Shown piece by piece: positions 15,656 to 24,033 of a stretch of DNA of 64,000 nucleotides (the stretch's first letter is position 1; each line of letters begins with the position of its first letter). Both the position numbers and the translations under genes were made by a program. Source of the stretch: RAM1 sp041905405 (GTDB lineage Bacteria; Pseudomonadota; Gammaproteobacteria; Burkholderiales; Burkholderiaceae_C). The notes below the pieces were generated by a model. The model was not told the origin of the DNA. It made no database searches and worked only from the letters and a program-made list of their open reading frames with translations. The stretch covers positions 1 through 64,000 of the forward strand of contig JAYRLC010000001.1 in assembly GCA_041905405.1 (NCBI GenBank), written 5' to 3'.

Positions 15656-16471
15656 TCAAGCAACCGGCCGTCGCGCCAGCTCGGTTTGAATTTCCCGTGA
15701 GCGTTTCTTCAACAATTCCGCCAGATCCGCCACGCGGTCAGCCGACATTCGTTCGTTGATGGCGGCGATGCTGATGGCACAAGCTGGCTGTCCCTGACTG
15801 TCCAGTACCGCCATCCCCACCGCAGACATTCCCGGCACGACCTGCCCGGTCATGAAAGAGTATCCGTGCGCCCGGGTTCTCTTCACCAGTGCCTTGATGG
15901 ACTCGGGCGTGCATTGCAGATACGCCTTGAGCCTTGGCGCATTGTGTGCAAGCGAGTCGGCGACGCGGTCATCTGCCTGTGCCGCCAACAACGCCAGACT
16001 GCCAGCCCCCACGCCCAAAGGGCGCCACTCGCCAACGTTCAGGACCAGCGTACGGATCGGGAACTTGCCGGTGGCCCGCGCAATGCACACCGCGCCATAC
16101 CCCTCGACCGTCGATGCATAAACGGTATCGCCGGTTTCTTCTGCAAGGCTTTCCATGACGGCGCGACAGGCCGCGGCATGTGACTGCACCACGGCGCCGG
16201 CCCCCAAAAGTCCCACCAGCGCGCCCAGGTGATAGCGTTTGCTTTCGGCATCCTGATGCGCAAGACCCGAATGCACCAGAGCTTTCAGCAGCCTGTGGGT
16301 CGTGCTCTTTCCCAGCTCAACCTCGCGACCGAATTCCGTGAAGCTCAGTCCCCGGTACGGATCGCTCGCGAGTGCTCTCAAAGCCTTGGCAACGCGGTCA
16401 ACGATCTGCATTGAGGTATCGCTGCCTGACTCCTCCGATGCTTTCTGGGGCAACTCTTGGTGTGTGGACAT
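15656..16471 (-). CDS. IclR-family transcriptional regulator
   Basis: The 271-residue protein has an N-terminal winged helix (residues 22-85: VDRVAKALRALASDPYRGLS, LGKSTTHRLLKALVHSGLA) and a C-terminal IclR effector domain (YGAVCIARATGKFPIRT, SLALLAAQADDRV, MTGQVVPGMSAVGMAVLD). It is transcribed divergently from a Bug-aldolase-SDR operon, with CGGAA/TTCCG half-sites in the shared region, so it most likely controls that operon in response to its substrate. Whether it activates or represses cannot be read from sequence. Confidence 0.88.
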   Translation of the reverse strand: MSTHQELPQKASEESGSDTSMQIVDRVAKALRALASDPYRGLSFTEFGREVELGKSTTHRLLKALVHSGLAHQDAESKRYHLGALVGLLGAGAVVQSHAAACRAVMESLAEETGDTVYASTVEGYGAVCIARATGKFPIRTLVLNVGEWRPLGVGAGSLALLAAQADDRVADSLAHNAPRLKAYLQCTPESIKALVKRTRAHGYSFMTGQVVPGMSAVGMAVLDSQGQPACAISIAAINERMSADRVADLAELLKKRSREIQTELARRPVA

Positions 16472-16529
16472 CGCGGCGATTGTAGGGGCGCGCCGTTTGA
16501 CACCTTGCCTGCCAGGCGCTAAAGTTCTT

Positions 16530-16562
16530 TTAAACGGAAATTGAAGTTCCGTTTAATGGAAC
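16530..16562. promoter_or_regulatory. Composite inverted repeat, probable IclR operator
   Basis: TTAAACGGAA (16530-16539) and TTCCGTTTAA (16547-16556) form a perfect 10-bp inverted repeat with a 7-bp spacer. A third half-site, GGAAC (16558-16562), pairs with GTTCC (16546-16550). The cluster lies between the divergent IclR and Bug genes, ending 21 bases before the Bug start. Confidence 0.65.
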
Positions 16563-16582
16563 TAATTGAAAGAGACAAAGTC

Positions 16583-17536
16583 ATGAATCGACGAATCATC
16601 CTGATGTTGTTGGCCGCTACGGTGTCCATTTCCGCATTCGCGGACAGCTGGCCGTCACGGCCGATCAAGCTCGTGGTGCAGTTCGCTGCAGGTGGTAGCG
16701 CGGATACGCTGGGGCGCACCGTTGCGCAGGCGCTGGCCCCGGCGCTGAAGCAGTCGATCGTGGTCGAAAACAGGCCGGGCGCGGGTGGAAATATCGGCAC
16801 GGAGTTCGTGGCCAGATCGCCTGCCGACGGCTACACGATCATGGTGGCGGGCGCCAACAACTCCATCAACGCGACGCTGTACAAAAACCTGCCGTTCGAC
16901 TTTGAAGCCGACCTGATTCCGATCGCCATGATCGGCGTGTCGCCCAACCTGATGGTGGTGAACAAGGATCTGCCTGCCAATGTCCAGGACTTCATGGCGT
17001 ATGTCAGAAAGCGCGGCACCGCCGTGACCTTCGCCTCATCGGGCGCCGGCGGCACGCTGCACCTTACCGGGGAGATTTTCAAGGTGGCCACGGGCATTCC
17101 CATGGTCCACGTGCCCTACAAGGGCAGCAGCCCAGCGCTGGTAGACGTGATGGGCGGGCAGGTGGACGTCATGTTCGACAGCGTGGTGTCGGCGGGCAAT
17201 CTGGTGCGCCAGGGCAAGCTCCATGCCTTGGCTGTCACTGGGCCGACGCGAAGCCCGGTGTTCCCGAATGTGCCTACGCTGAAAGAAGCCGGCATCAACG
17301 TCGAGGTGCTTTCGTTTGTTGGCATCTACGCGCCCAAAGGCACGCCGCAGCCCATTCTGGACCGGCTGAACAGGGAAATCCGTCAGGCGATTGCTTCGCC
17401 TCAAGTGACCGAGCGCCTGCAGGCCATGGGCGTGGAGCCGCGGGACTATTCGCTCAGGGAGTTTGCCAGCTTCAACCGCGCGCAGATCGCGACCTGGCGC
17501 AAGGCGGTGCTTGACTCCGGTGCCAAGGCGGACTGA
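16583..17536 (+). CDS. Bug/TctC-family periplasmic binding protein
   Basis: The 317-residue secreted protein has a signal peptide (MNRRIILMLLAATVSISAFA) and all Bug motifs: WPSRPIKLVVQFAAGGSADT, NRPGAGGNIGTEFVARSPAD, MVHVPYKGSSPALVDVMGGQ and FPNVPTLKEAGI. It should bind a small carboxylate for a tripartite tricarboxylate transporter. It is the first gene of an apparent operon with an HpcH/HpaI aldolase (3 bases downstream) and an SDR. The ligand is therefore probably a sugar acid or hydroxy-acid that yields a 2-keto-3-deoxy intermediate. The start at 16583 is chosen for the signal peptide; the AAAGAGAC upstream is a modest RBS. Confidence 0.88.
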   Translation: MNRRIILMLLAATVSISAFADSWPSRPIKLVVQFAAGGSADTLGRTVAQALAPALKQSIVVENRPGAGGNIGTEFVARSPADGYTIMVAGANNSINATLYKNLPFDFEADLIPIAMIGVSPNLMVVNKDLPANVQDFMAYVRKRGTAVTFASSGAGGTLHLTGEIFKVATGIPMVHVPYKGSSPALVDVMGGQVDVMFDSVVSAGNLVRQGKLHALAVTGPTRSPVFPNVPTLKEAGINVEVLSFVGIYAPKGTPQPILDRLNREIRQAIASPQVTERLQAMGVEPRDYSLREFASFNRAQIATWRKAVLDSGAKAD

Positions 17537-17539
17537 GGG

Positions 17540-18313
17540 ATGCCCGCAAATTCGGTTCGCAGCCGTCTTGCTGCGAGAGGGCCGCTGTATGGCGCCTTCT
17601 GCATGGGGGCGACGTTCCAGTCGGCGGAGGTTCTTGGCGGCGCCGGTTTCGACTTCATCGTGCTGGATGCCGAGCATGCGGCAGTGAGCTTGCCCACGTT
17701 GCATGCGCAGGCGGGCTTCGCCGCCGCGAATGGCGCAGCTGTCCTTGTCCGCAGTGCATCACGGCACGAACATGTGCTCAAGCCGCTGCTGGACATCGGG
17801 TTTGACGGTGTACTGGTTCCCACCATCAGAACCGCAAGTGATGCATGGGAAGCCGTCCGGGCGGTTCGCTATCCCCCTTTGGGTAACCGTGGGATCGGCG
17901 GCTGCGTTCGGGCGACCCGTTACGGCCGTGATCCCGGCTACTACCGGCGGGCCAACAGCGAGCTGGCGTTGCTGCTGCTTGTGGAGTCGCTGGAAGGCGT
18001 GGGCAATCTGGATGAAATCCTGGCGGTGCCGGGCATTGACGGCATCTACTTTGGGCCGGGCGACTTTGCGTCCGATGCGCAGATCGCTGCAGGCCAGACA
18101 TCGGAAGAGGTCATGAACACCATGGATTCCTGCCTTCGGCAGGTCCGCAATGCCGGGCTGATGGCCGGCATACAGGCGCGTGACACACAGGTCACGCGCT
18201 ACGCGGAATGCGGCGCCAATCTGATCGGTGTGGGCGTCGACATGCAACTGCTGGCGGCCGCAGCCGATCAGCTCGCCATGCGGTGGTGCGGGCGCGCGGA
18301 GGAAAGCGCATGA
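17540..18313 (+). CDS. HpcH/HpaI-family class II aldolase
   Basis: This metal-dependent aldolase of the phosphoenolpyruvate/pyruvate domain family cleaves 2-keto-3-deoxy acids to pyruvate and an aldehyde. Recognised motifs are FDFIVLDAEHA, the arginine region AAVLVRSAS, IGFDGVLVPTI, VRYPPLGNRGIGG, the Glu metal ligand in LLVESLEGV and GIYFGPGDFASD with its Asp. The 257 residues match HpaI, GarL or RhmA. Specific substrates differ across the family and cannot be fixed here. The gene follows the Bug gene by 3 bases and overlaps the SDR start (ATGA). Confidence 0.85.
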   Translation: MPANSVRSRLAARGPLYGAFCMGATFQSAEVLGGAGFDFIVLDAEHAAVSLPTLHAQAGFAAANGAAVLVRSASRHEHVLKPLLDIGFDGVLVPTIRTASDAWEAVRAVRYPPLGNRGIGGCVRATRYGRDPGYYRRANSELALLLLVESLEGVGNLDEILAVPGIDGIYFGPGDFASDAQIAAGQTSEEVMNTMDSCLRQVRNAGLMAGIQARDTQVTRYAECGANLIGVGVDMQLLAAAADQLAMRWCGRAEESA

Positions 18314-19170
18314 CGAGCGCGTTCACCGGCACTGATCCGCGCCGCCAGCTGTTCGCTGAGTCGCTGGGCCTTGCGCCGGGGCGTGGGCGCATGACGGGGC
18401 GGCGGATCCTGGTCGTGGGCGCTGGCCAAAGGCCGGCACCGAAGTCCGGCAATGGTTTTTCCGTCGGGAACGGACGTGCGATTGCGATGCTCGCGGCGCG
18501 CGAAGGCGCGGTGGTTGTCTGTCTGGATGTGTCCGAGACGGCCGCGAAAGAAACCTGCGCGCTGATTGCTGCCGACAACGGCACGGCATATCCGCTCGTG
18601 GCGGACGTCTCCAGTGCGCATGAACTGGCGCAGGTGCTGCCGCGTGCCATCGCCTGCGCGGGGTCGCTGGACGGGCTGGTGCTGAATGTCGGTGTTACCC
18701 GGGGCCTTGGCCTGGCGGCGCAGAGCGCAGCGGCATGGGACGCAGAATTCGCCGTCAATGTGCGTGCGCAAATGTTGCTCTCGCAGGCGGCAGTGCAGTT
18801 GCTGGATGTGGGGGCTTCCATCGTGATGACATCGGGCCTTGCCGGGCTTCGCGCCAACGGCGGCAACCCCGCGTATGAAAGCTCCAAGGCCGCGCAAATC
18901 GCGCTCGCGCGGGCTGTTGCCGCTGCTGGGCAAGAGCGCGGCATACGCTGCAACGCCGTCATACCCGGCCTGATCGATACACCCATGGGGCAGGCCGAAT
19001 CGGCGCGAAGAGGGCCGTCTCGCACGGCCAACCTGCCGTTTGCCCGGCAGGGCACGGCGTGGGAAGTCGCCTATGGCTGCGTCTATCTGCTGTCCAATGA
19101 ATCCAGCTACGTCAACGGACAGTCCCTGGTGCTGGACGGCGGGGTGCTGGCGGGTGTGCGTTCAACCTGA
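18310..19170 (+). CDS. Short-chain dehydrogenase/reductase with an expanded cofactor loop
   Basis: The 286-residue SDR overlaps the aldolase stop by four bases (ATGA), so translation is coupled. The catalytic Tyr and Lys (YESSKAA), the preceding Ser (SIVMTSGLAG), NVGVTRGLG in place of NNAG, and the C-terminal SSYVNGQSLVLDGG are present. The cofactor motif is unusual: instead of TGxxxGxG there is VVGAGQRPAPKSGNGFSVGNGRA, about ten residues longer. Together with the aldolase it probably oxidises or reduces a sugar-acid intermediate. Nicotinamide preference is not evident, though VVCLDVSE suggests NAD. Confidence 0.82.
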   Translation: MTSAFTGTDPRRQLFAESLGLAPGRGRMTGRRILVVGAGQRPAPKSGNGFSVGNGRAIAMLAAREGAVVVCLDVSETAAKETCALIAADNGTAYPLVADVSSAHELAQVLPRAIACAGSLDGLVLNVGVTRGLGLAAQSAAAWDAEFAVNVRAQMLLSQAAVQLLDVGASIVMTSGLAGLRANGGNPAYESSKAAQIALARAVAAAGQERGIRCNAVIPGLIDTPMGQAESARRGPSRTANLPFARQGTAWEVAYGCVYLLSNESSYVNGQSLVLDGGVLAGVRST

Positions 19171-19187
19171 CGGCCCAGTCGCAGGGT

Positions 19188-20201
19188 CTAGGCGCTTGCG
19201 CGCTGCATGATTTGAAACCCCAGATCCACGGCCCTGCCATGGTGGGCTTCATGGGCCTCGCGGTCGATGATGCAGTCGGCCGCCAGCTGCCCGATGTGCG
19301 TGCCGTCCACGCGCACCGTGGTCAGCGCGGGCTCCAGGTCGGCGGCGAAGGCCAGGTCGCCGAAACCCACGACGGACAGCTGGCCGGGCGCGTCGATGCC
19401 CAGCGCGCGGGCCTGCAGGATCACGCCCATGGCGAACAGGTCCGAACTGCAGAAGATGCCGTCGATCTTCTTCTCACGCGCCAGCAGTTCGCCCGCCACG
19501 CGCCGCCCGTCGGCCAGCGTCGCGGGCGCGGGCACCGACTGCATCACGGGCGCCTTCAGGCCGAGCGACACCGCCGCATCGGCAAACGCGCGCGCCCGCC
19601 GCTGCGCGCGCGGGTCGTCTCCGCCCACCACGGCCAGCCGCGTGCGGCCTTTGCCGTGCAGAAAGCGGCAGACCTGCGCGCCCACGTCCTCGTGCGAGAA
19701 GCCGATGGCGATGTCGATGGGCTGCGGCGTGAGGTCCCAGGTCTCGATCACCGGCACGCCGGCCGCGGCCAGCCGCCGGCGCGCCAGCGGCGTGTGCAGC
19801 ACGCCAGTCAGCACGATGCCGTCGGGCCGGCGGCCGATGATGTCGCTGATCAGCGTGTCTTCGCGGTCCTGCCCGTACCCGCTCTGGCCCACCATGAGCT
19901 GGTAGCCGCTGGCCGCCAGGCGGGCCGTGAGCGATTCGATGGTCTGCAGAAAGATCGAGCCCGTGAGCGTGGGCACGACGGCCGCCACAAGCCGGCTGCG
20001 GCTGGAGCGCAGGCCGCCCGCGGCACGGTTGGGCACGTAGCCCGATTCGTCGATGGCCGCCTGCACCCTGGCCACCGTCGCGGCCGGGACCTTGTCCGGG
20101 TGGTTGATCACGCGCGATACCGTCATGGCCGACACGCCGGCCAGCCGCGCCACGTCGGTGACGGTGATGCTGTGGTGGCCGGGGGTTTTGGGGGGTGCCA
20201 T
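19188..20201 (-). CDS. LacI-family transcriptional regulator
   Basis: The 337-residue repressor has an N-terminal LacI helix-turn-helix (ITVTDVARLAGVSAMTVSRV), hinge helix (NRAAGGLRSSRSRLV) and a periplasmic-binding-protein-like sensor domain (VAAVVPTLTGSIFLQTIESL, FCSSDLFAMGVILQARALGI, LSVVGFGDLAFAADLEPALT). GntR/gluconate-type repressors share this layout. It ends convergently with the SDR operon. Its best target in the window is the palindrome at 13214-13231, suggesting control of the glucarate genes; control of distant loci is equally possible. A local operator was not found upstream of its own start. Confidence 0.88.
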   Translation of the reverse strand: MAPPKTPGHHSITVTDVARLAGVSAMTVSRVINHPDKVPAATVARVQAAIDESGYVPNRAAGGLRSSRSRLVAAVVPTLTGSIFLQTIESLTARLAASGYQLMVGQSGYGQDREDTLISDIIGRRPDGIVLTGVLHTPLARRRLAAAGVPVIETWDLTPQPIDIAIGFSHEDVGAQVCRFLHGKGRTRLAVVGGDDPRAQRRARAFADAAVSLGLKAPVMQSVPAPATLADGRRVAGELLAREKKIDGIFCSSDLFAMGVILQARALGIDAPGQLSVVGFGDLAFAADLEPALTTVRVDGTHIGQLAADCIIDREAHEAHHGRAVDLGFQIMQRASA

Positions 20202-20250
20202 CGGGGCGGTGGGAATGCCGCCCGATGTTACTTGAGGGGGCGCGGCCTGT

Positions 20251-21462
20251 TCAGCCCAGGCTCGCGTGGATCATCTCGCGCACGCGGGGGTAGATCTGCT
20301 GGTTCCACTTGCGGCCGCTGAACACGCCGTAGTGGCCCACGCCCACCTGGATGTGGTGCGTCTTCATGTAGGGGCGGATGCCCGTGCACAGGTCCTGCGC
20401 GGCCACGGTCTGGCCCACGCTGCAGATGTCGTCGCGCTCGCCCTCCACCGTCATGAGCCAGGTGCGGCGGATGGCGGCCGGGTTGACGCGGCGGCCGCGG
20501 TACATGAGCTCGCCGCGCGCCAGGTCATAGGTCTGGAAGACTTTTTCCACCGTCTCCAGGTAGAACTCGGCGGGCAGGTCGTTGACGGCCAGGTATTCGT
20601 CGTAGAACACGCGGATCACGTTGGCCTGTTCTTCCTCGCCCTGCACCAGGTGCTGGTACATGTTGCGGAACTGCTGCTTGTGCCGCTCCAGGTTCATCGA
20701 CATGAATGCGCTCAACTGCACAAAGCCCGGGTACACGCGCCGCATGTAGCCCGCGTGCGGCAGCGGCACGTGGCTGATCAGGTTCTGCTCGAACCAGCTG
20801 ATGGGCTTGCTCACCGCCAGCTCGTTCACGCCTGTGGGGTTCACGCGGCAGTCCACGGGGCCGGCCATGAGCGTGAGTGTGCGCGGGGTGGCGGGATGGT
20901 CGTCCTCGGCCATCAGGGCGGTGGCGGCCAGGGCTGCGACGCAGGGCTGGCACACGGCCACCACGTGCACGCCGGGGCCGATGGCGGCCATGAACTGCAT
21001 CATGTAGTCGATGTAGTCGTCCAGCCCGAACGCGCCGTGGCGCAGGCCCACGTCGCGGGCGTTGTGCCAGTCGGTGATGTACACGTCGTGGTCCTGCAGC
21101 AGCGTGCGCACGGTTTCGCGCAGCAGCGTGGCGAAATGGCCCGACAGCGGCGCGACCAGCAGCACGGGCGGGTGGCCGGTCACGCCCGATTTGCTGAAGT
21201 GCAGCAACGTGCCGAAGGGCAGGGTGAGCACTTTCTTTTCTGTGACGGGGAAGCTCTGGTCGCCCACGGTCACCTGATCGATGCCGTAGGCCGGCCGCGT
21301 GTGCGTCAGGCGCATGCGCGAAAACACCTCGCCGGCGGCGGCCATCTTGCGCAGGACCGACCCCTCGGTCTGGCGCAGCCACAGCGCAGCGCCGGTGTGC
21401 TGGGCCAGCAGGCGCAGCGGGGACATCAGGTCGGACTGGAACTGGTAGGCCTGATAGAGCAT
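20251..21462 (-). CDS. phaZ: Intracellular polyhydroxybutyrate depolymerase
   Basis: The enzyme hydrolyses the cell's own PHB granules. At 403 residues it matches PhaZ of the Ralstonia type: MLYQAYQFQSDLMSPLRLLA at the start, PLSGHFATLLRETVRTLLQD, the cysteine nucleophile motif VAVCQPCVAALAA at residues 168-180 (a Cys replaces the usual Ser), DWHNARDVGL, and the C-terminal His in GVGHYGVFSGRKW. There is no signal peptide, as expected for the intracellular form. The frame is open further upstream, but homology starts at 21462. No phaC, phaA or phaB genes are nearby. Confidence 0.92.
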   Translation of the reverse strand: MLYQAYQFQSDLMSPLRLLAQHTGAALWLRQTEGSVLRKMAAAGEVFSRMRLTHTRPAYGIDQVTVGDQSFPVTEKKVLTLPFGTLLHFSKSGVTGHPPVLLVAPLSGHFATLLRETVRTLLQDHDVYITDWHNARDVGLRHGAFGLDDYIDYMMQFMAAIGPGVHVVAVCQPCVAALAATALMAEDDHPATPRTLTLMAGPVDCRVNPTGVNELAVSKPISWFEQNLISHVPLPHAGYMRRVYPGFVQLSAFMSMNLERHKQQFRNMYQHLVQGEEEQANVIRVFYDEYLAVNDLPAEFYLETVEKVFQTYDLARGELMYRGRRVNPAAIRRTWLMTVEGERDDICSVGQTVAAQDLCTGIRPYMKTHHIQVGVGHYGVFSGRKWNQQIYPRVREMIHASLG

Positions 21463-21596
21463 GGGCTTCCTGATGGGGGGCTTGTGGCCCGGTGCGGGTC
21501 CACAGGCAAGTTGCGGGCCAAGCCCGGCGCCGGGTTCGACTGTGCATGCACCGCACTGGCCCGCTATTTGCTCCAAAGCGGCGCAAAGGAGACGCC

Positions 21597-22253
21597 ATGG
21601 CCAAACCCGTTCTCACCATCAGCAGCAAAAATTACGGTGCCTGGGCCCTGCGTGGCTGGCTCATGGCGCGCCTGGCGGGGCTGGATTTCACCGAAAAGGT
21701 GATCCCGCCCGACGACCCCGCCATGAAGGCCGAGATGCTGCTGCTCGCGCCGTCCATGCTGGTGCCGTCGCTGGAGCACGGCGGCATCAAGGTCTGGGAC
21801 ACGCTGGCCATCGGCGAATACCTGAACGAGATCAAGCCCAAGGCGGGGCTGTTGCCGGCGGATGCGAAGGCGCGTGCGCACTGCCGCGCCATCTGCGGCG
21901 AGATGCATTCGGGCTTTGCATCGCTGCGCTCGGCGCTGCCCATGAACATCAAGGCCCACTTCCCGAACTTCAAGGTCTGGTCGCGCGCGCAGGGCGACAT
22001 CGACCGCGTGCTGGCGATCTGGAAGGAGTGCCTGTCTTCCTATGGCGGCCCGTACCTGTTCGGCAAAGTGCCCACGCTGGCCGATGCAATGTACGCGCCG
22101 GTGGTGACGCGGTTTCTGACCTATGACGTGCCGCTGGACAAGGTGAGCGTGGCGTACTGCAAGCGCATCATGGAGCTGCCCGCGATGAAGGAGTGGGTGG
22201 CGGCTGCCAAGGCGGAGCCGGACGAGATCGACGAGCTGGACGCGGAGTTTTGA
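21597..22253 (+). CDS. Glutathione S-transferase family protein
   Basis: The 218-residue protein has a thioredoxin-like N-terminal domain (LTISSKNYGAWALRGWLMAR, LVPSLEHGGIKVWDTLAIGEYL) and a helical C-terminal domain (YLFGKVPTLADAMYAPVVTR). The N-terminal SS(K)NYS-type motif and the ES-like turn KVWDTLAI suggest a Ser or Tyr catalytic residue; the cis-Pro is in MLVPSLE. The ATG at 21597 has AAAGGAG upstream. It is divergent from phaZ. The role, for example detoxification or stress, is not defined by context. Confidence 0.85.
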   Translation: MAKPVLTISSKNYGAWALRGWLMARLAGLDFTEKVIPPDDPAMKAEMLLLAPSMLVPSLEHGGIKVWDTLAIGEYLNEIKPKAGLLPADAKARAHCRAICGEMHSGFASLRSALPMNIKAHFPNFKVWSRAQGDIDRVLAIWKECLSSYGGPYLFGKVPTLADAMYAPVVTRFLTYDVPLDKVSVAYCKRIMELPAMKEWVAAAKAEPDEIDELDAEF

Positions 22254-22279
22254 GGGACCGGACTTCAGGGATCGGACCT

Positions 22280-22390
22280 CCGTACGCAGAGGGCGCAGAG
22301 ATTACGCAGAGGTCGCAGAAAAGAAATACAAAAGATTTTTTGGTTTTCCTTCTGCGTCCTCTGCGAATCCTCTGCGCCCTCTGCGTACGG
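22280..22390. repeat. Large composite hairpin of CGCAGAGG units
   Basis: Perfect 21-nt inverted arms (22280-22300 and 22370-22390) contain CGTACGCAGAGGGCGCAGAG and its complement. An inner second tier (about 22302-22318 and 22351-22368) repeats the same CGCAGAGG unit with one mismatch. The centre is AT-rich (AAAAGAAATACAAAAGATTT). It lies between convergent genes and could stop transcription from both sides. It looks like a member of a dispersed intergenic repeat family. Confidence 0.8.
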
Positions 22391-22406
22391 GTGTCCGCTC
22401 CCGATT

Positions 22407-22829
22407 TCATTTCCAGGGTGTAGGCGCGGGTATCTCGCAGACAGGCTCAACGTCAACCGTCTTGAAGTCCGCAGGCGACACGATCTCCAGGTACTCCATG
22501 TCGGGCGAATAGTCGAACAGGTAGTGGCGGATGCCGGGACGCTGGTGCACCACGTCGCCGGCTTCCACCAGGGTGACCTTGTCCTCGTACATGAACCTGG
22601 CCCAGCCCTTGGTCATGATGACGATCTGGAAATCCGCCTCATGCCGGTGCCAGCCCGTGCCCACTTCCGGTGCCATGTTGGCCTTGACCAGGTGCGCGAT
22701 CACCTTGCCGTTGGTGGCCTCGGCCACCCCCAGGTCGCGGTACAGGAAAAAGTCGCGCAGGCCGCCGCTTTGAAAGTCGGTGTCGCCGGGCTTGACGTGG
22801 GAGAACTTGGTTTGCGTTCGATCCAGCAT
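22407..22829 (-). CDS. Cupin-domain protein
   Basis: The 140-residue single-domain protein has a cupin barrel. GWHRHEADFQIVIMTKGWARF provides the first metal motif (His-x-His with downstream Glu), and VEAGDVVHQRPGIRHYLFD the second with its His. It probably binds a divalent metal. It may be an isomerase, a dioxygenase or a sensor of small molecules; the family is too broad to decide. It is transcribed towards the hairpin at 22280-22390 and away from aroC. Confidence 0.8.
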   Translation of the reverse strand: MLDRTQTKFSHVKPGDTDFQSGGLRDFFLYRDLGVAEATNGKVIAHLVKANMAPEVGTGWHRHEADFQIVIMTKGWARFMYEDKVTLVEAGDVVHQRPGIRHYLFDYSPDMEYLEIVSPADFKTVDVEPVCEIPAPTPWK

Positions 22830-22928
22830 GGTGCGCTCCTTGTGGGGTTAATGCTGCGCCGCAACATCAAGCATGAAGCGTTCCCGGCCGCGTCGAGTCC
22901 GGCAACCCGTCTGGGATAATCCGGCACC

Positions 22929-24026
22929 ATGAGCGGCAACACCTTCGGCACCCTTTTCGCAGTCACCAACTTCGGTGAGTCCCACGGCCCGGCCATTGGC
23001 TGTGTGATCGACGGTTGCCCCCCCGGCATGGATCTGACGGCAGCCGACATCCAGGGCGACCTGGACCGCCGCCGCCCCGGCACCAGCCGCCACGTGACCC
23101 AGCGCCAGGAACCCGACCAGGTCGAGATCCTGTCCGGCGTGTACGAGGGCATGACGACCGGCACCCCCATCTGCCTGCTGATCCGCAACACCGACCAGCG
23201 CAGCAAGGACTATTCGGAGATCGCCCAGACCTTCCGCCCCGGCCATGCCGACTACACCTACCTGCAGAAATACGGCCTGCGCGACCCGCGCGGCGGCGGC
23301 CGGTCGTCGGCGCGCCTGACCGCACCCACGGTGGCCGCAGGCGCCGTGGCCAAGAAATGGCTGAAGGAAAAGTACGGCACCACGTTCCGCGGCTGCATGA
23401 CGCAGGTGGGCGACATCGCCATCCCGTTCGAGAGCTGGGACCATGTGCCGAACAACCCGTTCTTTGCGCCCGTGGCCGACGTGAGCCAGTTGGAAGACTA
23501 CATGGACAGCCTGCGCAAGGCGGGCGATTCGTGCGGCGCGCGCGTGCGCGTCACGGCCAGCGGCGTGCCCGTGGGCCTGGGCGAGCCGCTGTTTGACAAG
23601 CTGGACGCCGACATCGCGTTCGCCATGATGGGCATCAACGCGGTGAAGGGCGTGGAGATCGGCGCGGGCTTTGCCAGCGTGACCCAGCGCGGCACCACGC
23701 ACGGTGATTCGCTCACGCCCCAGGGGTTCCGGACCAACAACGCGGGCGGCGTGCTGGGCGGCATCAGCACGGGGCAGGACATCGAGGTGTCCATCGCCAT
23801 CAAGCCGACCAGCTCCATCATCAGCCCGCGCGAAACCATCAACATCAAGGGCGAGGCGACCCAGGTCATCACCAAGGGCCGCCACGACCCCTGCGTGGGC
23901 ATCCGCGCCACGCCGATTGCCGAGGCCATGCTGGCCCTGGTGCTCATGGAACATGCGCTGCGCCAGCGCGCGCAGAACGGCGACGTGAACTCGCCGCTGC
24001 AGGCGATCGAAGCCTCGTTCCTCTGA
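22929..24026 (+). CDS. aroC: Chorismate synthase
   Basis: This is the last enzyme of the shikimate pathway, converting EPSP to chorismate with reduced FMN. The start MSGNTFGTLFAVTNFGESHG is diagnostic. Other signatures are GCVIDGCPPGMDL, the FMN region RPGHADYTYLQKYG, GRSSARLTAPTVAAGAVAKK and GVLGGISTGQDIEV; the C-terminal arginine/aspartate block RHDPCVGIRATPIAEAML is present. The length of 365 residues is standard. It is followed by an MFS transporter gene 7 bases downstream, which is probably co-transcribed. Confidence 0.97.
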   Translation: MSGNTFGTLFAVTNFGESHGPAIGCVIDGCPPGMDLTAADIQGDLDRRRPGTSRHVTQRQEPDQVEILSGVYEGMTTGTPICLLIRNTDQRSKDYSEIAQTFRPGHADYTYLQKYGLRDPRGGGRSSARLTAPTVAAGAVAKKWLKEKYGTTFRGCMTQVGDIAIPFESWDHVPNNPFFAPVADVSQLEDYMDSLRKAGDSCGARVRVTASGVPVGLGEPLFDKLDADIAFAMMGINAVKGVEIGAGFASVTQRGTTHGDSLTPQGFRTNNAGGVLGGISTGQDIEVSIAIKPTSSIISPRETINIKGEATQVITKGRHDPCVGIRATPIAEAMLALVLMEHALRQRAQNGDVNSPLQAIEASFL

Positions 24027-24033
24027 GTTGCCG

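Noticed and set aside
22280..22390. CRISPR-like repeats
   Set aside because: The CGCAGAGG units are short, irregular and part of one palindrome, without spacers of constant size.
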